Shown here: one piece after another, positions 25,888 through 34,195 of the stretch
How the letters are laid out: every line of letters starts with the position of its first letter
How positions within the stretch are numbered: the first letter of the stretch is position 1
NCBI GenBank assembly: GCA_028819345.1
Contig: JAPPLW010000031.1
Location: 1 to 43,619, forward strand
Origin: a bacterium
Lineage (GTDB): Bacteria > Actinomycetota > Acidimicrobiia > Spongiisociales > ZC4RG35
Direction: 5' to 3'
Length of the DNA stretch: 43,619 bases
Notes under the pieces: model-generated
Databases searched by the model: none
Told to the model about the DNA's origin: nothing
Seen by the model: only the letters and a program-made list of their open reading frames with translations
Program-made: the position numbers and the translations under genes

Positions 25888-27315
25888 ATGCATTCTCGAT
25901 TTGCCCGATGGCTGATCGTGATGGCGTGTCTTGCGTTGGTAGCCGCGGCGTGCGGTGACGACGAAGAGCCTGCCGCCACGACTGCGGCCCCTGCCACGAC
26001 AGCAGCTCCGACCACCACTGCAGCTCCCGAGGAAGAGGTCATGGAAGAAGAAGACGACCATGACCACGAGGAAGAGGCCATGGAGGAGGATGACCACGAG
26101 GAAGAGGAGATGGAGGAAGAGGCCATGATGATGGGCCCGACCGGTCCCGGACTCCTCGACGTGGACAACTCCGAAGTGGGCGGAATGAGCTGGGATGAGA
26201 TCGTGGCCGCCGCCGACGGCGGACGGGTCAACTGGTTCATGTGGGGCGGCAGCGCCACGATTAACGCCTACGTGAACGAGTGGGTCGGCGCCGAACTCAG
26301 CTCGCGTTACAACATCGACCTCAACCAGGTCAGGGTCACCGACACCGTCAACGTGGTGGACACGGTGATCAGCGAGACCGAGGCCGGTGAGTACACCAGC
26401 GGATCGGTTGACCTGATCTGGATCAACGGTGAGAACTTCCGCACCATGGTGCAGGGTGGCCTGCTGCTGTGCGGCTACTGGGACCTGTTGCCCGCCTTCG
26501 AAAACGTGGACATGAGCGACGGTACCTTGACGTTCGACTTCGGCACCCCGGTCATGGAGTGCGAGGTGCCCTGGAACAAGGCCCAGTCGGCGGTGTTCTA
26601 CAACAGCGCCCTGCTGCCTGATCCTCCGGCCGACATGGATGCCCTGCTGGCCCATGCCTGCGCCAACCCGGGAACCTTCACGTACCCGGCGCCGCCGGAC
26701 TTCACCGGCAGCGTGTTCGTGCGCCACGTCTTCTACAACGAGGCAGAAAAGATCCTCCCCGGCGGATACAACGACCTGTTGGTGCCCTTCGACCAGGCTC
26801 TCTACGACACGGTGGCGGAAGCCACCTGGCAGACCCTGAACGATCTCGAGCCCTGCCTGTGGCGTGAAGGCACCACCTACCCGGTGGACCAGCCGGCCCT
26901 TGAGGTCCTCTACTCGAACTCGGAAGTCACCCACTTCCTCGCCTACGGACCTGCGGGTGCGGGTTCCAAGGTGGACAGCGGAGTGTTCCCCGAGTCGACC
27001 CGGACCTATGGCTTGGCCAGCGGTCAGATCGGAAACACCAACTTCGTGGCCATCCCCTACAACTCGCCCAACAAGGCAGCCACCCTGGTGGCGGCAAACT
27101 TCCTGCTGAGCCTTGACGCGCAGTTGCAGAAGGCCTATCCGGACGTCTGGGGCCAGATCAACGTGCTCAACGCCGCTTCGCAGTCGGCGTTCGCCGATGT
27201 TCCGAGGCATCCCTCGGTCGTCGATCCCGGCGACATCTCCGGTCTGCCCGAGTTGCGGGGCGACTGGGTCCCCATCATCGAGGAAGGCTGGCGCGCCAAC
27301 GTAGCCGAGCAATAA
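25888..27315 (+). CDS. ABC-transporter substrate-binding lipoprotein, YnjB-like
   Basis: A protein of about 475 residues with a lipoprotein signal (CLALVAAACGDD, lipobox Cys near residue 20), a Thr/Ala/Pro linker, then a strongly acidic stretch with His and Met (DDHDHEEEAMEEDDHEEEEM) before the periplasmic-binding domain (GGRVNWFMWGGSATINAYV…, IWINGENFRTM, FVAIPYNSPNKAA). This resembles YnjB-type binding proteins of PotABCD-like importers. A strong AGGAGG lies upstream; TTG 25882 has better spacing than ATG 25888, so either could be used. No permease gene adjoins it, and the ABC importer at 10.0-12.8 kb lacks a binding protein, so they may work together. Confidence 0.8.
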   Translation: MHSRFARWLIVMACLALVAAACGDDEEPAATTAAPATTAAPTTTAAPEEEVMEEEDDHDHEEEAMEEDDHEEEEMEEEAMMMGPTGPGLLDVDNSEVGGMSWDEIVAAADGGRVNWFMWGGSATINAYVNEWVGAELSSRYNIDLNQVRVTDTVNVVDTVISETEAGEYTSGSVDLIWINGENFRTMVQGGLLLCGYWDLLPAFENVDMSDGTLTFDFGTPVMECEVPWNKAQSAVFYNSALLPDPPADMDALLAHACANPGTFTYPAPPDFTGSVFVRHVFYNEAEKILPGGYNDLLVPFDQALYDTVAEATWQTLNDLEPCLWREGTTYPVDQPALEVLYSNSEVTHFLAYGPAGAGSKVDSGVFPESTRTYGLASGQIGNTNFVAIPYNSPNKAATLVAANFLLSLDAQLQKAYPDVWGQINVLNAASQSAFADVPRHPSVVDPGDISGLPELRGDWVPIIEEGWRANVAEQ

Positions 27316-27338
27316 ACCACTAACCGACTAGAAACATT

Positions 27339-27370
27339 GACAGTGACCGGTGATCCCACCGGTCACTGTC
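27339..27370. terminator. Strong bidirectional terminator hairpin
   Basis: A perfect 14-bp stem (GACAGTGACCGGTG / CACCGGTCACTGTC) with a 4-base loop (27353-27356), followed by TGTTT on the plus side. It sits between two convergent genes, the binding lipoprotein and the ThDP enzyme, and could end transcription from both. Confidence 0.8.
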
Positions 27371-27418
27371 TGTTTAAGGGCTGAGGCAGGAAGGCTGGCC
27401 AGGTGCGGCTTGGAGGCC

Positions 27419-29083
27419 TCAGACCACGGGGAGAGGGGCAAGCGCTTCGATGTCGGTTACCACGTCGACGACCACCGGGCACTCCGCCTCAAGTGCCCGT
27501 TCCAAGGCGGGGCGGAGGTCGCCGGGTCGGGTCACCCGGATGCCCATCGCTCCCATTCCCTCGGAAAGCCCGGCGAAGTCCACGTCGGTGAAGGTCCATA
27601 GACGGCGTCCCTCCGGGGTCTGCTGTCCGCCGTAGGCCCGGTCGTAGCCGATGGTCGACTGGTTGCCCGAGGAGTTGTTGTTGACCACGGTGACGGTGTT
27701 GATGCCCCATCGGACAGCGGTCTCCACCTCGGCAATGTGGTACCAGAACCCTCCGTCGCCGGTGAAACAGATCACCGGACGGTCCGGCGCCGCGCACTTG
27801 GCGCCGAGGGAGGCCGGGAAGGCCCAGCCCAGGTGGCCGGCGCTGCGCAGGTAATCCTGGGCGGGTGTGCGGGTGTCGTACATGCCGCCCATCCACATGC
27901 CGGCGTGCCCGGTGTCGACCACCACGCAGGCGTCGTCGGGCGCGAGGGAGGTCAGTTCCGAGCAGATCCGCTCCGGGCGGGTGGGTACCGCATCGGATTC
28001 GAGACGGCCCCGGTGCTGTTCCCGCCAGCCGGCGACCTCCCGGCGTGCTTCGGCCAGCCACTCGTCGCGGTCCGGTTCCCGCGGGCCGGCCCGTTCCAGG
28101 AGCGCGGCCAGGGTCATGCGGGCGTCGGCGTTGATGGACACCGCCAGCGGGTAGTTGCGGCCCAGCATGTCCGGGTCGACGTCCATCTGGATGGCGGTCA
28201 CCCCCGGTGGGGGGACCTGCCAGGAGTGGGTGGTCATGCTGCCGGTGCTCGAACCGACGAAGCACACCAGGTCGGCCCGGTTCACCACCCGGTTGGCGGC
28301 GCTGCGAGAGTACCGACCGACCACTCCGACGGCCAGCGGATGGGTACCAGGGATGGCGTCCTTCCCGTTGAGGGAGGTCACCACCGGAATGGAGAGGCGT
28401 TCGGCAACGGCGACCAGTTGGCCGGAAGCGCGGGAGGTCCGGACCCCTCCTCCCGCCACGATCACCGGCCGCTCGGCGCGGTCCAACAAATCCAGGGCCG
28501 CGGCTACGTCCTCGGGGTCTGGGAGGGGCCGCACCGCCGGTGCCGAGGTGCACCCTTTGTCGACCCACGGGTCGAGATCGCTCTCCTCGAGGTCGATCTG
28601 GCCCTCGTTGCCCTGGAACCGGACATGGGCAGGTCCCGGACGGCCCGACACCGCGGAACGGAAGGCCTGGCGGATCGAGTCGGGGATCTGTTCCACCCGG
28701 TCGACCGAGGCGTTGAACTTGGTGATGTTCTCGAAGGCGGGTAGGTCGTCGACCTCCTGGTAGACGCCCCTGCCCGCCATCGTGGGATGGAGGCCTCCTG
28801 TGAGGGCGATCACGGGGGAGTTGGCCAGGTGTGCGTCCCGCAACCCGGCCGCCAGGTTGAGGGCCCCCACCGCCTGGGCCATGCAAACCCCGGGCCGGCC
28901 CGCCATCCTGGCGAAGCCGTCGGCCATGTAGGCGGCCGGCTTCTCGCCGTGCGTCCCGATGCGGTGCACCCCGAACCGCTCCAGTTCCACCATGGTGCGC
29001 CGCAGGATCGCAGGGACCATGAAGACATGGGTCACCCCGTACCCGTGGAGCATCTCGGCAAGCGCCCGGGCGCCGGTCATCAT
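27419..29083 (-). CDS. Thiamine diphosphate-dependent enzyme, acetolactate synthase-like
   Basis: A 554-residue protein with the three-domain layout of the acetolactate synthase/benzoylformate decarboxylase superfamily. The N-terminal domain has the catalytic Glu in THGEKPAAYMADG (about residue 47). The central domain has RPVIVAGGGVRTS, and the C-terminal domain has the ThDP-binding FTGDGGFW (about 441) ending in VVNNN. Substrate cannot be read from sequence: decarboxylation or carboligation of a 2-keto acid is expected. I chose ATG 29083 because the superfamily starts near 'TGARALAEML'; the open frame reaches to 29254. No small regulatory subunit gene is near, so it is probably catabolic rather than for branched-chain amino acids. 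Confidence 0.8.
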   Translation of the reverse strand: MMTGARALAEMLHGYGVTHVFMVPAILRRTMVELERFGVHRIGTHGEKPAAYMADGFARMAGRPGVCMAQAVGALNLAAGLRDAHLANSPVIALTGGLHPTMAGRGVYQEVDDLPAFENITKFNASVDRVEQIPDSIRQAFRSAVSGRPGPAHVRFQGNEGQIDLEESDLDPWVDKGCTSAPAVRPLPDPEDVAAALDLLDRAERPVIVAGGGVRTSRASGQLVAVAERLSIPVVTSLNGKDAIPGTHPLAVGVVGRYSRSAANRVVNRADLVCFVGSSTGSMTTHSWQVPPPGVTAIQMDVDPDMLGRNYPLAVSINADARMTLAALLERAGPREPDRDEWLAEARREVAGWREQHRGRLESDAVPTRPERICSELTSLAPDDACVVVDTGHAGMWMGGMYDTRTPAQDYLRSAGHLGWAFPASLGAKCAAPDRPVICFTGDGGFWYHIAEVETAVRWGINTVTVVNNNSSGNQSTIGYDRAYGGQQTPEGRRLWTFTDVDFAGLSEGMGAMGIRVTRPGDLRPALERALEAECPVVVDVVTDIEALAPLPVV

Positions 29084-29189
29084 AAGCGAAGACTGTAACG
29101 GCCGTTTTGCAGGCGCCCGGATACCCGGAGGTCGGTCAGTACCAGGGTTTGCCAAGGCGACGCAACATGATGGCTTGGTGCGGGCGGTT

Positions 29190-30068
29190 CTATGCACCCT
29201 CCGCTTGGACTTCGATAAACAGTCGGCAGTGGTCGCTGGCGCCCCATTCCTCAACGGAGTTGAGAGCCCTTACGGCGACACTGTTGTGGAAGCCGCGGGA
29301 GGCGAAGGCGTGGTCCAATTGGACTTGAGCTGTTTTCGGGGACTGGCTGGTGGTGTAGTACGTAGGCACGTTCAACGAGTCGGATGGCAAATGTTGAGGC
29401 CAGGGATCCGCACGCCTGCCCGCCGGGTACTTAGGCCCTATCCGCTCAAGACCCAACACATTCATTCTGTCGGTAACTGTGCGCTCTCGAGCCACAAAGG
29501 GGTCGCCGTTGGTCGCACTAAACGCCATGTTGAGGTCCCCTGCCGCGAGTATGCGGTGAGACGCCGGGTCGGTGCTACCGACAAAAGCCGACAGATCCGA
29601 GATTATCCGGTGTGCCGAGCCGTCCGGCATCCCAACTCTCCAACGACTGTTGGTAGATGAGTGCGGCCTTATCCAGCGAGCGTACATTGACACCGCGATG
29701 AAAGGAGGAGCGTCATCTGGTGTGACCCGCGCCGCCGCAATTGTGCCGATGCCACTGACGGGAATCTCGTCTGGCGCGGCCTCGCTTATCGGACTGACTT
29801 GCTTGAACCACTCCACTTTCACCCGATCCGACAACTTCACCACCATAGGCCACCGGTCATATAGGTTCTTGAACCGGTCTCCGTACCACATTGAATTCCA
29901 CGTGTGTGAATCCCAGTGCTCGGCAGGACCTGTATCGACGTACCCTGCCACATCCGCCGGCGGTCGGCCTGCCTCTTGCAGCAGAGCCAAGTCGGCGCCC
30001 ATTCCCACTAGCTGACGCCATGGCTCATGCCTCTTGGCGATGTTCCAACTCACTATCGACGTAACCAA
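29190..30068 (-). CDS. Endonuclease/exonuclease/phosphatase family protein
   Basis: A 292-residue protein of the DNase I-like fold. Motifs in order are IVSWNIAK near the start, LALLQEAG, the AAGDLNMAF metal site, QLDHAFAS and the terminal WGASDHCRLF. These residues support a metal-dependent phosphodiesterase or phosphatase. No signal peptide or extra domain is seen. The TTG start at 30066-30068 follows AGGGGGC; an in-frame GTG at 30053 is an alternative. Base composition is lower in GC than the neighbours, so it may be acquired. The substrate (DNA, RNA or a small phosphate ester) is open. Confidence 0.7.
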   Translation of the reverse strand: MVTSIVSWNIAKRHEPWRQLVGMGADLALLQEAGRPPADVAGYVDTGPAEHWDSHTWNSMWYGDRFKNLYDRWPMVVKLSDRVKVEWFKQVSPISEAAPDEIPVSGIGTIAAARVTPDDAPPFIAVSMYARWIRPHSSTNSRWRVGMPDGSAHRIISDLSAFVGSTDPASHRILAAGDLNMAFSATNGDPFVARERTVTDRMNVLGLERIGPKYPAGRRADPWPQHLPSDSLNVPTYYTTSQSPKTAQVQLDHAFASRGFHNSVAVRALNSVEEWGASDHCRLFIEVQAEGA

Positions 30069-30263
30069 CCTGCCCCCTGGGTCGTACCCACCAACATCCT
30101 ACATCTTCCTTAACCGGGCCAACGACCACCCGTTCTGACTGAACCTCACCACGCTGGTTCACGAACTCCCTGAAACCTTCGTTCTTCCCAGTGACACGGA
30201 AGGGATTGGGTGCCACCCAACAAGCCTGGATCTGCCTGGCCGGCCGGGTAGCGAGGGGAGGGT

Positions 30264-31493
30264 TCAGTCCTCTCGGGGCCTGCGACGGCGCCGGTGGATG
30301 AGATTGGCGACCAGGGCCGAACTGCGGACCGGGATGGGGGCGAAGACCCTCTGCAGGGCGAGGGGGATGTGGGGCCGCGCCAGGAAGCGGCGGATGATGT
30401 AGATGACGAACAGGCCGTGGAAGACCGCCAGGGCCAACCACATCCCGTCAGGTCCCATGATTGTCATCATTCCGGCGGTCAGCACCGGACCGGCAATGGC
30501 GCCTGCTCCCCTGAAGGTGACCAGGGCGGTGGCCCCGGGGATGAGGTGGTCGACATCCAGGAGGTCGTTCATGTGGCTCATCGAGAGTGCGTACACCGGG
30601 AAGGTGACGGCCCCGTAGATCATCATGGCGGCGGTGAGCAATTCCGGTCCAGCGGTGGCGTTGGACATCAGGGCTGCCATCAGGGTGGACCCGAAGGCCA
30701 CGACCAGGATGACCCGTCGGCGGGGGAACCGGTCGGAGAGGCGTCCGAGCGGGATCGTGTTGGCCACCGCTCCGAACAGGAGGGCCCCCATCATCCATCC
30801 CACCTGGGCGTTGGTGAGGCCCACCTGGGTGGCGTACACGGGTCCCATGGTGAGGACCGAACTGTGGGTGAGGCCCGCCACCGTGGCGCCGACGATGGCG
30901 AGGGGAGCGGCCCGGTACACCGCGGCGATGTCGGCCTTGTGCCGTTGGCGGATCCTCGGGGGGTTGGTGCGGGTGAGCGACAGCGGCACCAGCGATAGCG
31001 AGAAGAGCACCGAAACCAGGATGAACAGGCCGAAGCCGCCCGGATTGTCGACCCCGATCAGGAGTTGTCCGAAGGTGGCGCCTCCCATTCCCATCACCAT
31101 GTAGATGGAGAGGACCCGACCCCGGTTGCGGTTGTCGGCGACCTCGTTCAGCCAGCTTTCGGCGGTGATGAAGATGCCCGACATGCAGAACCCCGACAGA
31201 AGCCGCAGGACCAGCCATGCGACCGGGTTCAGATACAGGGCGTGCAAGAGCGCTGCGGCGGACGCCAGAGAAGCCAGCCCGGCGAACACCCTGACATGGC
31301 CGACATGGGCCAGCATGGCGCCGATGGTCCGGCCTCCCACCAGGAACCCCGCGTAGTAGCCGGCCAGGGCGATCCCGATCGCCAGGGAGGAGAAGTCCTC
31401 GATGGTGGAGCGGACCCCCAGGAGGGAAGTGACCAGGCCGTTGCCGATCCCCAGGATGCACATCGACACGAACAGCGCCGCCAGTTGTCTCAT
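30264..31493 (-). CDS. MFS transporter, paralogue 1 (YcaD-like)
   Basis: A 409-residue membrane protein with about 12 transmembrane segments. Motifs include LLGVRSTIEDFSSLAIG, GFCMSGIFITAESWLNE and GRLSDRFPRRRVILVV (the MFS motif between the central helices). The 'ESWLN' block is characteristic of the YcaD-like branch. It is closely similar along its whole length to the next MFS gene, sharing for example MSHMNDLL, FRRFLARPHIPLALQRVF-type endings and GPDGMW. Substrate unknown. ATG at 31493; no strong ribosome site. Confidence 0.85.
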   Translation of the reverse strand: MRQLAALFVSMCILGIGNGLVTSLLGVRSTIEDFSSLAIGIALAGYYAGFLVGGRTIGAMLAHVGHVRVFAGLASLASAAALLHALYLNPVAWLVLRLLSGFCMSGIFITAESWLNEVADNRNRGRVLSIYMVMGMGGATFGQLLIGVDNPGGFGLFILVSVLFSLSLVPLSLTRTNPPRIRQRHKADIAAVYRAAPLAIVGATVAGLTHSSVLTMGPVYATQVGLTNAQVGWMMGALLFGAVANTIPLGRLSDRFPRRRVILVVAFGSTLMAALMSNATAGPELLTAAMMIYGAVTFPVYALSMSHMNDLLDVDHLIPGATALVTFRGAGAIAGPVLTAGMMTIMGPDGMWLALAVFHGLFVIYIIRRFLARPHIPLALQRVFAPIPVRSSALVANLIHRRRRRPRED

Positions 31494-31746
31494 GCTTTCA
31501 CCAGGATCCGTTCATTCGAGCTTCCGGTCCACCCCATCCGGTAGCCCGGTCCGGGGACGACGCTCCGGTTTAGACGCAGGCTGCCTGGTCTATCGGCGGC
31601 ATCTCACTCACCCGAAGGGTATATGAGACGACCCGGATCACGGGGATGGATTCGGTCCCTCCATACCAAGCGCGGAGATGCCGCCGGGGCTTGGTGGGGT
31701 CAGTCTTGGTTGGACCAGCACTACTCCGGGGGAGGGAAGCTCTTTA

Positions 31747-31763
31747 AGCGGGATAATCCCGCT
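31747..31763 (-). terminator. Short palindrome at the end of MFS paralogue 2
   Basis: AGCGGGAT-A-ATCCCGCT is a perfect inverted repeat with 8-bp arms that overlaps the stop codon of the second MFS gene. As RNA it can form a six-pair GC-rich stem with a five-base loop followed by TTAAAG. It could be a weak terminator or an operator. Confidence 0.35.
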
Positions 31764-33039
31764 ATTCCCAGTGCACTCTCCTGGGCTGCACCACCGGGGG
31801 ATGCCCGCCGCCCTGCCTGTTCTTCTTCCTCTTCCTGCTTCCCCTGATCAGGTAGGCCACCCGCGCCGAACTGCGCATGGTGATGGGCACGAACACCCTC
31901 TGGAGGGCAAGGGGGATGTGGGGCCGCCTGAGGAACCGGTTGACGATGTAGACGGCGAACAGGCTGTGCACGACCGCCAGGGACATCCACATCCCGTCCG
32001 GTCCCAGGAGGGTCATCATTGCCGAGATCATGACCGGCCCGGCGATGGCGCCGAGGGCCATGAAGGTGACCAGGGCGGCCATGCCCGGGACGAACTGAGA
32101 CCGTTCCAGCAGGTCGTTCATGTGGCTCATCGCCAGGGCGTACACCGGGAAGATCAAGGCGCCGTACGCCAACATGACTCCCGCCAGCAAGGCAGGGTCG
32201 ACCGGCCCGATCGACATGATCAGGCACAGTCCGATGGCGCCGATGGTTACGGCCAGGATCACCCTTCTCCGGGGGATGCGGTCCGACAGCCGTCCCAGGG
32301 GGATCATCGCCACCGAGCCGAGCATCAGGGCGCTCATCATCCATCCCACCTCGCTGCTGGTGAGGCCCACCTCCGTGCCGTACACCGGGCCCATGGTGAG
32401 GACCGCCCCCTGGGTGAATCCCGCCGCGGCGGCCCCCACGATGGCCAGCGGGGCGGCTCCGTACACCGCTCTGATGTCGGCTTTCTTCCGCGGCGGTATC
32501 TCGGGCGGATCGATGCGGGTCAGCGACAGCGGCACCAGGGAAAACGAGAACACCATCGAGGCCAGGATGAAGAGGGTGAACCCTCCGGGATCGGCGAATC
32601 CGATGAGAAGCTGGCCCGCCGCGGCGCCCCCCATGCCCATCATCATGTAGATCCCCAGGATCCGCCCGCGGTTGTGGTTGTTGACCTGGTTGTTCAGCCA
32701 ACTGTCGGCGGTGATGTAGATCCCCGACATGCAGAACCCGGCCGCCAACCGCAGGATGAACCAAACGGGAGGGATCAAGAGGAGCGAATGCGCCAGTATG
32801 ACCGCGGAGATCAGCGCTGCCAGGCCGGCGAACACCCGGATGTGGCCCACGTTGGCCAGGAGGTTGCCGACCAACCGGCTTCCGGCCAGGAAGCCGACGT
32901 AGAAACCCGACAGGGCCAGTCCCGCCTCCAGTTCGGAGAAGCCCTCGATGGTGGAGCGGATGCCCAACAGCGAGGTGCCCAAGCCGTTGCCGAGGCCGAG
33001 AAGGCACATCGACAGGAAGAGCGCGGTCAGATGCTTCAT
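31762..33039 (-). CDS. MFS transporter, paralogue 2 (YcaD-like)
   Basis: A protein of about 425 residues with 12 predicted transmembrane segments, aligned end to end with the neighbouring MFS carrier and evidently its tandem duplicate (LFLSMCLLGLGNGLGTSLLG, GFCMSGIYITADSWLNNQ, GRLSDRIPRRRVIL, MSHMNDLLE). The C-terminus is longer and ends in a basic tail. The ATG at 33039 follows AGGAGC; the frame to 33087 has no better start. It lies downstream of the CaiD-like gene and may carry a related quaternary amine or organic acid, but the substrate is not known. Confidence 0.85.
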   Translation of the reverse strand: MKHLTALFLSMCLLGLGNGLGTSLLGIRSTIEGFSELEAGLALSGFYVGFLAGSRLVGNLLANVGHIRVFAGLAALISAVILAHSLLLIPPVWFILRLAAGFCMSGIYITADSWLNNQVNNHNRGRILGIYMMMGMGGAAAGQLLIGFADPGGFTLFILASMVFSFSLVPLSLTRIDPPEIPPRKKADIRAVYGAAPLAIVGAAAAGFTQGAVLTMGPVYGTEVGLTSSEVGWMMSALMLGSVAMIPLGRLSDRIPRRRVILAVTIGAIGLCLIMSIGPVDPALLAGVMLAYGALIFPVYALAMSHMNDLLERSQFVPGMAALVTFMALGAIAGPVMISAMMTLLGPDGMWMSLAVVHSLFAVYIVNRFLRRPHIPLALQRVFVPITMRSSARVAYLIRGSRKRKKNRQGGGHPPVVQPRRVHWE

Positions 33040-33251
33040 GGTGGAAGAGCTCCTATGTGAGGGGCGGCCATCGAGGCCTCGGGTCAAGACTTCCCGGACC
33101 GGCTGTGCGAACGATCTTCGGAAATGTGGAGCGCCGGTCCATCAAAACCAATCAGTCACCCGAATTCTACATGATCTGCTACCCATCCCAGGCGGGGATT
33201 TGCGGAGTACGGACCGGAGGTCCCGGGGTCCTGTCGTGCCTGGTAGACGGG

Positions 33252-34034
33252 CTATGCGCCGGTCCAGCGGGGAGGGCGCTTCTCGGCGAAGGCCCGGGAC
33301 CCCTCGACGGCGTCGGGGGAGTCGAGGGCCGCCCGGTAGGACGCCACTTCCCCGGCCCGGATGTGGGCCATTGCCTCCGCCACCCCCATGTGGAAGGTGG
33401 CCCGGATCATCTCCAGGATGGCCTCGGTCGCCAGTGGCGCCGCCTCGCAGATCCGTCGGGCCAGCAGGCGGGAAGCCTCCATCAGTTCGGAGGCCGGTAC
33501 CACCTGGTTGACCAGTCCCCACCGGGCGGCTTCCTCGGCGCCCATCCGGCGTCCGGTAAGGAGCATCTCCTTGGCGATCGCCGGTGGTATTTGCCGGGGC
33601 AATCGGACCACTCCGGTGTCGGGAGGAAACCCCAGGAGGGCTTCCGGGAGAAGGAACTGGGCGGTCTCGGCGGCCACCACCAGGTCGGCGGCCAGGACAA
33701 TCTCGAACCCTCCGCCGGCGGCGATGCCGTTTACCGCGCAGATGACCGGCTTGTTCAGGCCCTCCAGTTCGGTGAATCCGCCGAATCCGCCGGGTCCCCA
33801 GTCGGCTTCGTAGGACTCTCCCTCCGCGGCGGCGGTGAGGTCCCATCCCGCCGAGAAGAACCGGTCACCGGCGCCGGTGAGGATCGCCACCCGAAAGTCA
33901 GGGTTGTCACGGAAGGCCTGGAAGGCTTCTCCCATCAGGCGACTGGTGGCTGCGTCTATAGCGTTGGCCTTGGGCCGGTCGATCACGACCTCCAGAACGG
34001 GAGGCTCTGTGACTATCCGAAGACCCGGGTTCAT
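33252..34034 (-). CDS. caiD: Carnitinyl-CoA dehydratase-like crotonase
   Basis: A 260-residue crotonase-fold protein that follows E. coli CaiD closely: RPKANAIDAATS, FFSAGWDL, AAEGE…ADWGPGGFGGFTE, GRRMGAEEAARWGLVNQVV and the ending AFAEKRPP-W. The catalytic glutamates Glu111 (GGGFEIVLAADL) and Glu131 (FLLPEALLG) are at the same numbers as in CaiD. CaiD converts L-carnitinyl-CoA to crotonobetainyl-CoA. A glycine betaine/carnitine importer, ETF and an amine dehydrogenase lie next to it, which supports the call. The CoA-transferase CaiB and ligase CaiC are not in the window. It is separated from the importer genes by two terminator hairpins. Confidence 0.7.
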   Translation of the reverse strand: MNPGLRIVTEPPVLEVVIDRPKANAIDAATSRLMGEAFQAFRDNPDFRVAILTGAGDRFFSAGWDLTAAAEGESYEADWGPGGFGGFTELEGLNKPVICAVNGIAAGGGFEIVLAADLVVAAETAQFLLPEALLGFPPDTGVVRLPRQIPPAIAKEMLLTGRRMGAEEAARWGLVNQVVPASELMEASRLLARRICEAAPLATEAILEMIRATFHMGVAEAMAHIRAGEVASYRAALDSPDAVEGSRAFAEKRPPRWTGA

Positions 34035-34109
34035 AGTCGATGCAGTTTAAGGGTGTGCCCGGATACCGGTCGGTTTCAACCTGCGGTTTGGGCAGTCACG
34101 CAGAAGAGA

Positions 34110-34139
34110 GGAGGCCCCGCCTGGAAAGACGGGGCCTCC
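34110..34139 (-). terminator. Second terminator hairpin after the betaine importer operon
   Basis: A 10-bp GC-rich stem (GGAGGCCCCG / CGGGGCCTCC) with a 10-base loop, followed on the minus strand by TCTCTTCT. It is the distal of two hairpins between the binding-protein gene and caiD. Confidence 0.75.
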
Positions 34140-34153
34140 TTGCAGAAAGCGAA

Positions 34154-34183
34154 GGATGAGAGCCCCTTCCGGAGCTCTCATCC
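34154..34183 (-). terminator. First terminator hairpin after the betaine importer operon
   Basis: A perfect 10-bp stem (GGATGAGAGC / GCTCTCATCC) with a 10-base loop, followed on the minus strand by TTCGCTTTCT. It starts 12 bp after the stop of the tandem binding protein. Confidence 0.75.
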
Positions 34184-34195
34184 ATCATGGTTTGG

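Noticed and set aside
25879-27312. 477-codon minus-strand frame opposite the binding lipoprotein gene
   Set aside because: It mirrors the real gene frame for frame, has His/Val/Gly-rich nonsense content, and the plus strand has a clear signal peptide and ribosome site.
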